From: Apostichopus parvimensis
Taxonomy: Eukaryota > Echinodermata > Holothuroidea > Aspidochirotida > Stichopodidae
Assembly: GCA_000934455.1 (NCBI GenBank)
Contig: KN883682.1
Location: forward strand, 156,970 to 220,969
Length of the DNA: 64,000 bases
Direction of reading: 5' to 3'
Of the stretch, positions 1 to 13,578 are shown one piece after another (position 1 is the stretch's first letter; the number at the start of each line of letters is the position of its first letter). The position numbers and the translations under genes were made by a program. The notes under the pieces are model-generated. The model saw only the letters and a list, made by a program, of their open reading frames with translations. It searched no databases and was not told the DNA's origin.

Positions 1-400
1 ATTGGTCACAAAAGACATCATCACTGAATTAAGGTTAGTATCCCTCAGTTCTGCAGTGAGAGAGATATCCAGGTTATAATTGATTAGATTGTCATGCGAA
101 ACGAAGATTTTTGTTATTCAACATCCCATTTAATTGTTTCCATGTATTATTTTAAAAGTAAATTCTGTATAAAGAGTTTCATGTTATGTTTTTTTTTCTT
201 GTTTATCAAGTTTGCTTCCTTATTGCCATCCTAAAATAAAGTGTTTTGCTTTGAAGTCTTACTTTCTAGTCTTTCTAGAGCGGTATCTTTCACAGCAGAG
301 ATGAATATTTAATTTAATGAAATATATATGTCGTTGATATACTGAATGTTATTTGGGAAGTGAAATGAAACAAATTTGGATTAACATATCGTCAACACAG

Positions 401-457
401 GAAACGGCAGAAAGAGTGAATCAACTCTACGACTATGACGAACACGTTGTAAAGTGA
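401..457 (+). CDS. possible isolated terminal or internal exon
   Basis: An AG acceptor at 399-400 is followed by an open stretch of 18 codons (ETAERVNQLYDYDEHVVK) ending in TGA at 455-457. A GTGAGT donor begins at 454, so it could equally be an internal exon of 53 nt. The peptide is charged and not low-complexity, but the pyrimidine tract before the acceptor is poor and no partner exon is visible. It may be the last exon of a gene lying left of the window. Function unknown. Confidence 0.2.
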   Translation, partial: ETAERVNQLYDYDEHVVK

Positions 458-3400
458 GTTAGTATGATTAAATCTAAATATAGTGCATTTTTAAGTTACA
501 CAGCAAATATACGGAAATGGAGCTTAAAGGCCAGGTTTTGGCCCAGTGTTTGTAAAGATTTGATTTAGTTTCTGGGTGAGGCTAATTTACCCCAGGAAAG
601 AATCCAGGGTCGTGTACTTCCGTCTATTAATTATATTAAAGTAAACTACGTACGTGAAGATCAGCCCATGTTCGCACGGCTTTCAGCCGGTTTCTGTAGT
701 TGCAGTTCCGCCAGCCACACATTTGTTCACTCCGGGACGCAGCAAGTTCTCGCATAAGGTATCACACCAGTAGTTTTACAAACTGATGACCTTATATTAA
801 TTATATATTAGCCAAATATATAAGGCATTTTTTATATTGTTTAAGCTTAATTTATTAACCTTCTTTTGAGCTGTACTTCAAATCGATGTACATTTTAACT
901 TATAATACACTCATAAAGAAGGGTTGTGTTTATAATTTAAAAACTTAGTTTGTCTGTTCATTTGTTATTTGTTTAAAGAAATCCATTTGACCCCAAAACC
1001 CGACGGACAGATGCGACGTAACACTACTTACTTTCGAAAGCATAGGACTACCATAATTGTGTTTGTTTGAAGTATATGTTGACACACTGTTAGATATTCA
1101 TTCAAACCACCGAAGCTAAAGATTTCCTATGGAGCCATTGTCGCATATGGTCGTGGTTGTTGGCATCTGCACTATCGTTTGCATTTTAATATAACACATC
1201 TTCTTCAGATTTGATTTGGTCATATATACATAGCATCTTAATAACCTACAGTCAAACATATACATAGCCACCGCCAAACTTCCAAAACGAAAGTAAACAT
1301 TCCTGTGAACGATAAACTTGAATTGAGTCATATCATATACGAGTAATAAACCACGTCACGTGCTTCTTAACATAATCGCCACCAAGTAACTAATGAGATA
1401 TACTCCAGTCACTGTCGTGCGCAGGGTTTCAAAGGTGGGGAGGAATTTGGAGATTGGAGGATCTGAGTGTCCTCCACAAAAAAAACAATAAAAACTTACA
1501 AGTAATAGCCAGTATGAGACATTTTCAGAATATAATTTAGGTCTATAAAAGTAGCTCTAATAAAGTGCTAATGTTCTAATAAATAATAAAAATCTCCATA
1601 AATTCCCCCGAATAAGGAAGGTAGTGACCTGAATCTGTATGGAAGGCCAGTTGCGATTGAGGTATTTAATAAAGAATGGGTGCTGCCGTGGGGTCATCGA
1701 CGCGGACTTCCATGTATGTGGGTTCTGGTGGTCCTCCCTATAGATAAAATGTATCTATACGTCAAAAGGTGCATTCTGAGGCATACTAGCTGAGACTATA
1801 TTTTAGGTCTATATAAGTAGCCCTAAACGCAAGATTTTGGTTATAAATACTCTTTGTGAGTTTAATAAAAGGGCAGGGTGAGAGTCCACTCATAGTAGTG
1901 TTGCAGTTCATCCACGACTGAATGCAAAAATCCTCCGACTGAACAGTTTTCTAGACTAACGCTCGGTGGTGAGATGCATGGCCTCCTATATCCCCCGCCA
2001 CCAACTTGACACTAGTAAAGAAAGATATATAGATCACAAGAACAATATGTCTGTACAAAATAATTAAACTAGGGTAATAGAAATCGAAGTAACGAATTTC
2101 TGAATGTTTTGAAAATATTTGACATATCGAGTCAAATTGCTCTTCAATGTGTCCTATATTTTTAGCCCTATACGTCATGGGTATGTGCTATTGAACAATT
2201 GCCACAAAGTAAAAATATAATGTAATACAAATAATGATTTAATAGTTTTTATTATGTGACTGAGTGGGAGAGGGAGATTTATGGTAAATGTTTGGTTTAA
2301 CTTTTCTAATTTCGGTCACACTTGCCTGACGCATTGCTTTGTATGGATAATTTAAAAGTACACACTGAGCAACCAGTGACTTCAACAAGTTAACAGAACG
2401 AAACAATTTAGGATTTAGTTGTACATAATTGTTCCATTATGTTTGTCACTTCTCAATCGAGTTAGTAGTTTTTAATTTTTCAGCAAGCGAGACACACCTA
2501 TCCCTTGCTGTTTATGTAGTTGTTTTATGTAGCAACTAGTTTGTATTTGTGATCAAAAGGATAAGATAAGTCGCGGGTAGAGGGAATATGCTGGTACTGA
2601 ATTAAAGACTACTAGTGGGCTTGACGAACGCAAACCTCTGACAGGATCGTGTGAAGTACAAATACCATTTACAGCGTTTTTCGCAATCACAAACTATGCT
2701 GCAGCTATGTACTATATGATATTAATACATGTTAAAATATGTTTAGTTTAAATCACACATAGTCGATATTTAAGTTAGCGAAAATTTAGTAGTACAGTTA
2801 CTGATATGCAGCTCCTCTCTAATAATCTTCAAAAGAATACACATGATATATTGGCAACACTAAGAAATCAAACCCTACCCTTTTAAGCGACCACATATGA
2901 CATGTCAATCACAGCAATTCGGGTTCACGGTATAAACCACATGTCAGTATGAAATGAAATGAATGAATTTCGGATGACAATAGCATTCATTTCTTAAATT
3001 TAATAACCAGAGTTAAAGTTCACAAGCGGTTGGTCATGTACTTAACCCCAGGTTCAGTAGGCATATGAAAATATTACAAGCGCTCCGAGAACCCTTTATT
3101 TGTGCCATGAAAAAGCATCCACCGCATCACCCCTGATGGACGATCACAGTCTAGAGACCTGCGCTTCAAAATGGCTATGCTTAATGTAACCTAAATTCTG
3201 AACAAAAATCCGCACCTTAAGAAATATTTTCATTCCTTGACAAAAAATCAGCCAAATTAGAAAGCAACAACCTTCATGACGAAGATTACAGACACCTAGG
3301 ATAATGGAATCATCAAATCCGAGTTATATATATCATCCAATATACCATATAACCCACGACGGCCAACAGACTTCGCATGTGGTCCATCATTAAGCCGTTA

Positions 3401-3658
3401 AGTAAAGCGGCTTGTCGCTGAGGACATGGCAACCGTCTGCCTTCGGAAGAAGAATAATTATTCAAAGAGATATCTATTTATTAAAGTTACTAACTTTTAT
3501 ATTCTATGTTTCTTTGGAATATTCAGAATTAACCGTTCTTGGGAAGTGACAGTGCGATGTACAGTCACGTTATAACGACCTATCTGCGAAACGCAATTGC
3601 AATATATTTTGTGTAAGTACCGTAGTACAACACTTCCCCCTGTGCAGATCTACAAGCA

Positions 3659-4143
3659 CGCCATTTTGCTTATAATCGATACGCACCATTAGCACACGAG
3701 AAAGTGCAGATCTTCAAGCACGCACGTGTTTTCGGACGTACGTACATTTTTATCTTGCAACTAGAAATATATATGTGTGAGGTTGGTAATTAAACATTAA
3801 TGTTAGGTTCACTGTCCATACGAACAATAGGTTAAGAATTAATAAACACAACGAGCCTGTCGGAGATCAGTTTTATTAAACCTTAGTTTCACTAGGGCTT
3901 AGGAATAATTTAATTTCCCTGTCGGAATATGACAAATTGAACGAACTCATAATAACAAATTATATAAAGACAGATAATGGTTCAAAAATATTTCCCATTA
4001 ATCATGTTATAGCACATTGTAATAGCAACCTACCCACAACCTACCTTGACAATGGATCTGCTTGTAACGTTAGTTAGCTGTTCGTATTGACATGCATTTT
4101 TATTGCGTGTTTATGATACGTATCGATTATGAGCAAAATGGCG
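3659..4143. repeat. inverted repeat pair, possible small MITE
   Basis: The 25-bp arm at 3659-3683 (CGCCATTTTGCTTATAATCG and on) recurs inverted at 4119-4143 with one mismatch. The arms enclose about 435 bp. A short direct repeat (GTGCAGATC, then ACAAGCACG or TCAAGCACG) lies next to the left arm. No target-site duplication is clear, so the element type stays open. Confidence 0.35.
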
Positions 4144-6529
4144 CCATTTCGGACTGCAAAATTGAAATTTACAGCAACACATTGCTGTGACAAATGATGA
4201 TAAGAGCAATCCAAAAAGAGGGAACTGTATTTCAGTTAAAAAGAACAATAATCTGATAATGAAACTGAAAGGAATATTTGGCAATATGTATATAATATCT
4301 GACAATCTCCGTGAAAGATGACCGTATCAATTTGTTTCAATGGAAGAGTCGCATCTTCTCTACCACCATCTGAGCTGCCATTTTTGTATTTTTTTCATAG
4401 AAATTTATAGATAACACCTTTTCTCGAAGCTCATTGGTCGTTTGGCAGTGACTACATGAACATGTAATACACGCTTAACGCACAATGCATACAACTGTAA
4501 ACACAACGCATGCCGTCAAACGCCCACGTTGTACAATGGCTATAAAAAACGCAAAGTCACAGTACACTGCGGCTGCTAAATGGCAACTGCATTATCACTT
4601 AGAGGTGGTGAGAAAAAAGGTCTTTATTTGATGGTTATTTGATTGAAATTTGCTCTAGAATGAACAATAATATAAATTTAAAAATAATAGTGAATGAATA
4701 GACTAAATGATAACATTGTAGTTCCATTGTAATAACCATTTCATATGAACTATACACACGTGTATGAAGAATCTGTTTACAAGGCCCGTGTCAAAAACGC
4801 ATGCACGCGTTTACTACACACATACCGATATAGTCTCACGCTCCTATGCGACCCCTGTTCGAAATGGGATGATACGTGATGTGTCTTACGGATATTGAGA
4901 GAAATAGGCTTGCCTAAGCCATTTTTTTCCTCAGTGGGTCTGGTCCCTATAGGAAGTGCTCGGAAATGAAGGAATAAAGTTACGACTGGTTAGTTTACAC
5001 TATGATGAATACAGACATGTATTTTTTTTGGTCTTACAAAGCTTGTTTATCTAGACACGTGGTGCAACCCTATTGTTTTCAACTACTAGAAATTCATCTC
5101 GGTCCCTATACATGACACTGTTTCTTGCACTAAACTTTAACCTCATTCATAAGAAGACAATCGTACAAACATAAAAACACGATGTAAACATTGTACAGAC
5201 ATATAGCAATACTGGTAGTCCGTGTCTGTAATAATTTCCTTTGAAAAAGATTTCAAGATGCGGAGGCCTGTATTGCTAACTGCATGAAATGCCACAAAAA
5301 CAAGTTCGTTCATAAGCATAATCAGATTCTTTTAAAGTTATTGGATGGAAAACAGGTACTGATTCAACTATTCCTGATAGCATCGCTAGACAAACATGTC
5401 ATGTGGAAATGATCCAGACATGCAGCTGCTGCCTAACATGCCTCGACCAAGGGAGACCCGTCATATTGAAGAAAACCTTCATTGCAAAATTAAAAACTGA
5501 TTGTTGGCATGTTAGGAAAAGGCATTAAACCGAACGATATAAAGAAGAGAGGAATCTTAATATCAGACAGATTTAGGTGTTAAGGGTCGGGTCAAAGGTA
5601 ATTTGAGGTCGAAGTATAAATGGTCTAAATTGTGGTACAAAGCGTGTCGCGAACGCCTCCTAGTTCGTAAATCCAATCAACCTCAAAGTTGGTGGGTAGG
5701 TGCCTGACCATATAAACTCGTGCCAGCGTGATTGGTCATCTGTAGGTCAAACGTTAGGTTACAAATACCCGAAACCGTATTTTGGCCATTACCTGCTTGT
5801 CATAATATTGGAAAAAGTCATTGAACAACACGATATATGTAGAGAATGATGGGACAGATGACAAAATTATCAAATCTACAAAATAAACACTTCCAATAAT
5901 CAAATAGAGGAAAGTAACTTCGGCAAAAAATAAGTTAATAATTTATGCACCGACTGACAATAAATTCACAATGGCATAATTTAGTGTTTAAGTATTGAAA
6001 ACACTACTAAAAACAATGCATGTCTGATATGGCATTGTGTTGATGGACTTTGATCGACACCTGACAATCCATGGATTTACGAGAGCCGGTTAGGATTGTT
6101 AAAGTACAAAGCTCAATGCAGTTCCATCATACATTGAGATAACAATATTTTGTATTTATACATGATAAAGCCACGAACAGTTGGAGTACAGTCTGAGCAA
6201 AGGTCGGAGATGTTATGTATTTACATTCAATCCATAAAAAAGATAAAGATAGGCTGCAAAGTTGAGAGCTCACAAATGGTCGTTATAATAATTGAAAGGA
6301 GTCGTACCATAAGACACTAAAATGAAGAAAATGTCAGTTGAACTTGTGAATCGTGGAAATGTATTGTAGGATCATGCTACACCCAAATCATGGACATAAT
6401 GTGATTAAAGAAAATGTATATATGTATATATGCATCAATATCAGATGAGCAATATGTACAGGAATTCATATGATATGACATTATGTATATATCACACATA
6501 AATGACTCATTTAAAAAAATGGATATGTC

Positions 6530-6775
6530 CTCATTTAACATGAAAGATATCCCCAGATTTAGGTGTATCCACAATTGAAGGTGTATCTTCTACATGGTAT
6601 AAACTACATTTTTGTATTGTACACTATACAACAGAATGACATGAATAATATACAAATCCAATTCATTGCAGCAAATCATAATCATTCCCATGTAACATGA
6701 ACAATATCCGCTAATGTAGGTGTATCCCTTATTGAAGATATCATACATGGTATGCAGTGTATGCTGTGTTGCATA
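6530..6775. repeat. degenerate tandem repeat, period near 157 bp
   Basis: The motif CATTTAACATGAAAGATATC near 6532 recurs as CATGTAACATGAACAATATC near 6689. Each copy is followed by a TAGGTGTATCC motif and a CATACATGGTAT-like or CTACATGGTAT-like motif. The copies are diverged, which points to an old satellite-like or dispersed repeat. Confidence 0.35.
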
Positions 6776-9700
6776 ATGTAGGCTTACAGCAGTATATGAA
6801 ATTATATATTATATGGAGTGTATCCACATTTTCACTGTTTAGTGTCAATGTCCCTTGTATTCCCAAGTTACTAGCTATAACACATACAAATATACTGGTA
6901 AAAACATAAGGAAATGAAAACTCTCTGTATGCCATACACATGAGGGAACCTCAAAAGCAATTAGTGTGACATGTTTTTGCTGAACGTTCTGCAACGAAGA
7001 AGTCCCCCGTTCCATTGTTCAAACCCATATCCCCAATTGACAGGTCTTACATACTATGTGCGCGTGTGTGACACTTTATATTGTATGCACGATTACTATT
7101 AATGGGGTCACAGGTTCAATTGTCAAAATCTTCAAATTGCAAGTCACAGTTTCTTCAAACTTGGTATGATGATATTGGTAGACCATCTCCTATACATGCA
7201 TATATACGAGGAGACGGGTCTTGGCGTTATTGATAACAACAGTATGTACACATAACTTGAGGTAATGCTTCATCATTACATACTTGGAATGTTCCCTGTT
7301 AATCAATTCAATGAGCAGCACCAAGGAACCATGAAACGTTTTCATGCTGGTGTTCATTTGACTTCATGAAAAGAGTGGAGTGAATGTGTTTGAATATGTT
7401 AACCCTAACTATTACCTTGCACTGTAAAGTACGCAATAGATGTATAGGAAGGGTACTAAACCTGATGAGACCTTATCATGATGAACATAAATATATTCAT
7501 TTTGTTAATTCATACGACAAGCATTCCTTTGGTCTAAATGTAACAACGCAAATGTCACTTCTTATATTACAAATACAGCTAAAAGAAGCAGCTAAAACAC
7601 CTTCAACTACACTACTAGATGTCACCTTTCTGTGCTTCTTAACAATTCAGTTTAATCCAGTTCAACAGACTTTCCAAATAAGGGACCAACCAGGGCACAA
7701 AGCCTCATTGGGTGGTCAAAACCGTAGTTTGACAGTTTTCATTTTGGTAGTTTCCGCGTCTGAGTGATTTAGAGTGGTTGTTGAATCACTGTTTAAAGGT
7801 GCATCCTGAAAAGCCGATATGAGACTTAAATTCTGAGGCCGAGGTGACTCGGCCTTGTACACTATAGAGCTGGTTAAATATTTCCCTTGTGGGAGGCAGT
7901 TTTCGTAGATCTACAATTGCATTGGTTATAGGGGTCGAATTGCTGATCTGCTTGGTGATCTTGAATTATGGGATTGAATGATAGACTCCATATTTTTCGT
8001 ACAGCTTTAGCTGACATTCACGGTGTTTCTGTTACATAGTTTGTGGAGCCTGTGGCACCAAGTGGATTCAAATAGGTTTGAGGAAGGTATGTCCTACATT
8101 GGTTTTCACGTTTTACATCGTCTACGTATGTGACTACTTTAGCCTTGTCCAATGTATCTACATGGAAAGTATCAGATGTTTTGTTTTACAAGCATGAATT
8201 TAAACAATTTGAACAACAAGTAAGGCTTCATAAATGTTACATTGAATACTGCTAGAGCAATGAAGACATGCTCTATGTTATAACAAGTCCGATCTGAAAC
8301 AGAGTTAACATATTACGTGAAAATGTAGGTGCAAGTATGAACCACTTATGGTCTACGACTTTTAAATTCACACTTCTGGCAAAACAACATCAACAATTTG
8401 CAATGTGGTAAAGACAACCGTTAGGGTCTAGAAGGCAAAATAACAAAATATTTAGTAAGAATGCACAATATTTATTAACTATTAGCGACGAAACTATTAG
8501 TTTACATTCATTGTTATGTTTACACTTTGTATTCTTTCAGTTCATCTCGGCATATACGAATATGTATTCGTATGACATACTAAACAATATCTAAAAAAAA
8601 GATTCATTCGGTGCACAGGTGATTGATAAAAGTCAGTCCTTGTTTATTTAATATAAAATAACATATTTACATATGATAAACATTAAGATGTTAAAGAAGT
8701 TACTGGTTAGTAAGTTTAAAATACTTTTCTAGACACACACAAGGAACGATATTATTAATTGTGGCTGTTATTAAACATCTTTACAACCAAAATCTGGAAC
8801 TGCTAGATGAAACACACTGATTGGCGTCTAACATTTGTATTGTCTTAATAGGGAAGGAGTTTGTGATTTATATAAGAACAATTATGAAAATGAACTTAGA
8901 CAAAGGGAAGTAAAATTACCCCTCCTTGCTACGTTTTACCAATAGTTGATAACAACAGCTGAATTTTTAACGACACTGATAATAAAATAAGTGATGAAAA
9001 TTTCTGTTTTAATACTGAACATAAACAAATAAAAAAGTTTAGATTGCCTTATGTTTACTCAACGTTCTAAAATATTAACATTTGGATATACTCTTGCTAC
9101 GAAAGATATGATGTCCAAGGTTGTGTCACAGTCAGCTGCTGACGAAAAGCGTCCATTTTATTAAAACAATATACGTATACAAATCTTTCTTCAATCCGTA
9201 ACTTTTCGAGAGGAAATTGGACCGTGGACAATATGATAAATGTGCTTCAATAAAGCTTGTGTCCATCGCTACATATGGTGAGATAGCAATTTCTTTATAT
9301 TTTTGGATTGCCATTTTTCTTAGACTCCTGCCAGGGTGTATCGCTGTTAAAAAAAAAAGATAAAAGAAAAATACAAATATAGCCTACTTACGAGAACTCC
9401 AGTTCCCTGACTAATGGATATTTTCAGTACATCTAACACTGTCTATTTTCTTCTCTGCTGATCAACTTCAATCTCCATCACAATCAGATCAACATGAATG
9501 ATTTATGAACTAATTCCACATTTTAGCAATTACCAAAATATGTGCCTATCTCATACTAATTATTGATTATGATAATATTACCACGAACAGTATTTTAAAA
9601 CTAGATGCTAAACTGAATTTAAAAAACAAATATATAACAAATGGTAAACATAAATATTAGGTAACCAGTTATATTGTAAAGCACTTCGACTTTCCATTAT

Positions 9701-10853
9701 CTGGTTTATTCAAGCTTGCTTCAAGTTAAAAGCTATAATGAAAATGAACAAACTCACTTTGCCATTGACTAACGAGGTATAAGAACGTGTCTAGTGGTAG
9801 AGTAGAGTTGGGGAACGGTTGGAATCGAAAGTATTTCGACCAACAAGACTGTACTTTAGAACCCTACACTAGTAAAACTCAGTCAACTTGGCAGTTCTAA
9901 ACTTATTTTTAATAACAAATGATAAGTACTTGTAAACACGTACTATAAATCAGCTTTAAACTATAACTAAAACTATTAATTAGCTTAACGAAGATTAAAA
10001 ATAATGTAACAAACCTCCAGCTTTCACAAAATTGCTTGAACTGAATGAAAAGGGTAAAAACATATAAAAACAATTAATGAGCAATTGGTTTACATTTTCT
10101 AATATACATTTGGTTAAACGAACATAGCTGGATATAGTAGGCTGTATTTCCACAACCTACACAATTCCACATTTTTTTGTATATCACATGATGTCTTTGC
10201 CAAAACAGTTTTTTAACGTGTACTCTCGTGCGTTCGAAGCAACCCCCCCCCCCTGCCTCCAAAGAAAATGTCCCATTATTATTGCCACTACATCGGCAGT
10301 TTCTCCAGTACTTGAAGAGTCCCAGCGCTCATAGTTATTTTAAGTTTATAATCTCGTATGATACAAAACGTTTCGAATATTAGCTCTTCTATCAACTGAA
10401 GAGTGTGTTTATTTCGTAGCTCCTCTGTGTGTTAGTTAACATTATAAATAAGTATCAGTTTTAGATATCTTACTTATCTAATATCAAAATAAACTATGTT
10501 CATTATATCGTCTAGTAAGTAATTTTAAATTTGGGTGGCAAATTTATGGTCATGAAATATATTTAAATTGATAAGTAAACATAGAAAAACAAGAAGTTTT
10601 ATTTGTGGAAAAACTAGTTAATTGCTCTTGAAAATCTTATTTTCGTCTGTGATGCACGTTTACGACAAATAGCTAGCAACATTTGCATAACATAAGAGAA
10701 CATCGAAATCCCTCACCTCCTCTTCATATTCACAGATGGTCAATATCTTCCCATCGCCTTGATACTGAAATACAAATGTAACGTTTTTTAAGGATCCAAT
10801 TAACCATGTTAGTAAATAGACCATATGGATACATAACTTCTGAGTTTATGATA

Positions 10854-11113
10854 NNNNNNNNNNNNNNNNNNNNNNNNNNNNNNNNNNNNNNNNNNNNNNN
10901 NNNNNNNNNNNNNNNNNNNNNNNNNNNNNNNNNNNNNNNNNNNNNNNNNNNNNNNNNNNNNNNNNNNNNNNNNNNNNNNNNNNNNNNNNNNNNNNNNNNN
11001 NNNNNNNNNNNNNNNNNNNNNNNNNNNNNNNNNNNNNNNNNNNNNNNNNNNNNNNNNNNNNNNNNNNNNNNNNNNNNNNNNNNNNNNNNNNNNNNNNNNN
11101 NNNNNNNNNNNNN
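10854..11113. other. assembly gap, 260 N
   Basis: Run of N only. No feature can be read across it. Confidence 0.99.
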
Positions 11114-11725
11114 TGATAATAATGTTGTTCTGTTCTACATTGCATTTTTGGTTTTCCATCAGTGAATAATGTTTAATCTTTGCTCTCACATTCGAATCAT
11201 ATTTCTATTAGATTACAACAGTTCTTCCAAAATGGATTGCTTTGTAAAGAAATAAAGGAGCATAAACCATGTTATTTTGGTTTATTAACATAGTTTCGAC
11301 AAACCATGCAGACTCATGATGCTCAATACATTATGCTAAGAAATATTCAAAATTTCCATATACTATAGATCAGAGCAATACTCTCGAAATCGTGTGGTTT
11401 ATAAAGCCGAATAAACCAACTTCTAAGCTGATATCTCACTTACCTCCCATTTACCCAATGGTCCTAGTTGGTAACATGTTACTATCGGATTCCATGTGAC
11501 TGTTGAAAAGACGAAATTCCAATATTTAGTTGAGAGATTTAACTAGTAGAACAAATATGAATGAGCAGCGTAGACCGAAAGCGTGTTAGCACGGGGTGGG
11601 AAGGGGACAGATATCATATGATCGTATGCATTGGGATAATAGTAAACACCTCTCCATCAACCGCCACCCTAAATCAACAGCAGGCTATAAAAAAAATCAG
11701 TTTGTATGGATAAATATATAATAAT

Positions 11726-12045
11726 AAGGGGTTAATCCGGGGATAATGCAAGCGATGCACGAGGGCGGAGCCCGAGTGCATCCAGCGATAGCATTAACAC
11801 CCGGAGTGCATTAATCATGTGAGTAACGCACGCTAGACCGTTGATTAACCCCGTTCATTCATACACTACCATTTGTGTGGGGGAAAAATCATAAAACAAA
11901 ACATTTTTGGTTACATATATACAAAGATTTATTAAAGTGATGCCCCTTAATTTTACCGTGCGTTACTCACAGGATTAACCACGGTCAGCTGACCTGAATG
12001 GACCAATAGGATTTAGGAATCTTTACTAAGTATGAATGAACCTAT
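11726..12045. repeat. hairpin-forming dispersed repeat
   Basis: GTGAGTAACGCACG near 11819 is matched by CGTGCGTTACTCAC near 11959, and GTTCATTCATAC near 11846 is matched by GTATGAATGAAC near 12030, so the segment folds on itself in two nested steps. The left half also contains the GC-rich block GCACGAGGGCGGAGCCCGAG, unlike the AT-rich surroundings. It looks like a foldback or MITE-type repeat; ends and target duplication are unclear. Confidence 0.4.
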
Positions 12046-13208
12046 AATTACTGTACAGCGTGATGGGTTGCACATTCAAAAATTGAATATATAGCACCAT
12101 TTTACATCTAAGTGCTGTTCATTCTGTCCAAATGTATAATTTCTCGCCACTCCCTCCAAACCACTCCCCGTAAGGATACACCTTTGCTCGCCATAGCCAA
12201 CACGGAGATTGGTCTCCTGTTCGAATTCACTCCCCTATTCCACTTCCTCTTTCTCTTCCCCTTCCTCCTCCTATTCCCTCTTTCCTCCCCTCTCTCTACA
12301 TTCAATAGACTAAGGTTGTCCTTTGCCATTTGTAACCATTCGCATGGGTCCATCCCGTTAGTCCGTGTGAGAACAATCACTGTCTCTTCCCACGAATACC
12401 GAACACTTGATTATCAAGTAAAACTGCTGTTAAGCGTCATACGTATATACCTTATTTAATGTTCATCTTTTTCGACTTTGAACATAAAAAAAAGAAATAA
12501 AGATTTACCGTGCATAACCTAGGTATTAAATTAAGTCACCTTCATAAAACTTGAGTTGCAAGATCAGAAAAATATCAAAATTGATAACAATGCAATTGAG
12601 ACCATCAAAGGTTGTGTTAATCTTCTTCTCTAAAGTATTATATAGAGTGGGTGAAAGACAGAGGGGAAACCTTACCAACTGTTTCGCCAGAGTGAAGTCC
12701 ACTCAGAAGGACGTCATCCAAAACCTCTGCTGGTAGCATGCAACATTCAAATCTGATTGTACCAAATGAAAGACCAAGCAAACGTATATGTTGTACGTTA
12801 TAACATCGTAGAATTGTAAAGTGGGAGCTTAGAAAACATATATATTTGCCTACATGTACCCGATGTTCCTATTACGATAGTGTTGTAGATTTATCTTTAG
12901 TTATAAAGTCATATATGACCCTGAACACACTAAAAGAGATAGTTGTATACCTGAAATTAATTATTTGTGAAAGAAAAGTGGCTAAGTCATAATTTCTGTC
13001 ATTTTTACTCGTAAATCAGAAGACACAACTTTAACTACGCAGCAAGAATGCAATACAATATAATAATACATTGTAATTTGGGAGTTAGAAGCATTTCTTT
13101 TCCATTCCTTGCCTGCTCAAACTAGAGATTCAGACTTTTTGAATATCATTTACACATATTGATTCCTAGATTTTCTAGCAGGTATTCTGGTGGTTGAAAG
13201 CAAGCTCA

Positions 13209-13214
13209 TTTAAT
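13209..13214 (-). promoter_or_regulatory. possible variant poly(A) signal (ATTAAA)
   Basis: ATTAAA on the minus strand lies about 150 bp after the stop codon of the Ig-NACHT gene. No canonical AATAAA was seen nearby. The match is short and may be chance. Confidence 0.2.
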
Positions 13215-13365
13215 ACTGTTTGGACAAATCTTCCAGTAAACCGGATGATGAAAAATTTACCACAAGGTTATCAATGTTATTTCGTGTCTGTTACTTTTCT
13301 TCCTTCCACTGTTTCTAAGTATTCGTGATGAGTTAATAGATACAATTAATCAACAACTAAGTTCC

Positions 13366-13578
13366 TTACGACAGTCGCTTTAGTTTCTCGCAAGCTAAGG
13401 CATATCTGATTATATCGCTGGTCTCTTCAATCGTGAGCTCTCTTCCCATTTCACTGATCTTCACTTCCTCAACAAACGATAATTTGGGTAGATGCAATCC
13501 AGACTTCAAAATCATCCCTCCTTTTCCTAGGTCTACAGAATCAAAGCATTTCTCCACATTAATACATGGTACAGGAAT
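13366..13578 (-). CDS. exon 9: C-terminal tail and stop
   Basis: Acceptor AATTTGTTTCAG, phase 0, 70 codons and stop. It includes LHLPKLSFVEEVKISEMG and ends CEKLKRLS. The leucine spacing hints at part of a leucine-rich turn, but there is no true LRR array, so the protein ends much earlier than NACHT-LRR proteins do. Confidence 0.75.
   Translation of the reverse strand: MPVPCINVEKCFDSVDLGKGGMILKSGLHLPKLSFVEEVKISEMGRELTIEETSDIIRYALACEKLKRLS

Larger units (their letters stand above)
458..11725. other. gene-poor AT-rich stretch
   Basis: I see no coding region here with convincing splice sites or domain motifs. The longest open frame is 127 codons at 7384-7767 on the plus strand; it has no recognisable domain. 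The content is AT-rich unique-looking sequence with weak repeats noted separately and one assembly gap. Confidence 0.5.

Noticed and set aside
7384-7767. 127-codon open frame, plus strand
   Set aside because: No domain, signal peptide or splice context; composition looks random.
10806-11189. Open frames across the first gap
   Set aside because: Made of N only; no real sequence.
12112-12459. 115-codon open frame and its antisense partner of 90 codons
   Set aside because: Driven by a pyrimidine-rich CTTCC stretch; low-complexity peptide on both strands.
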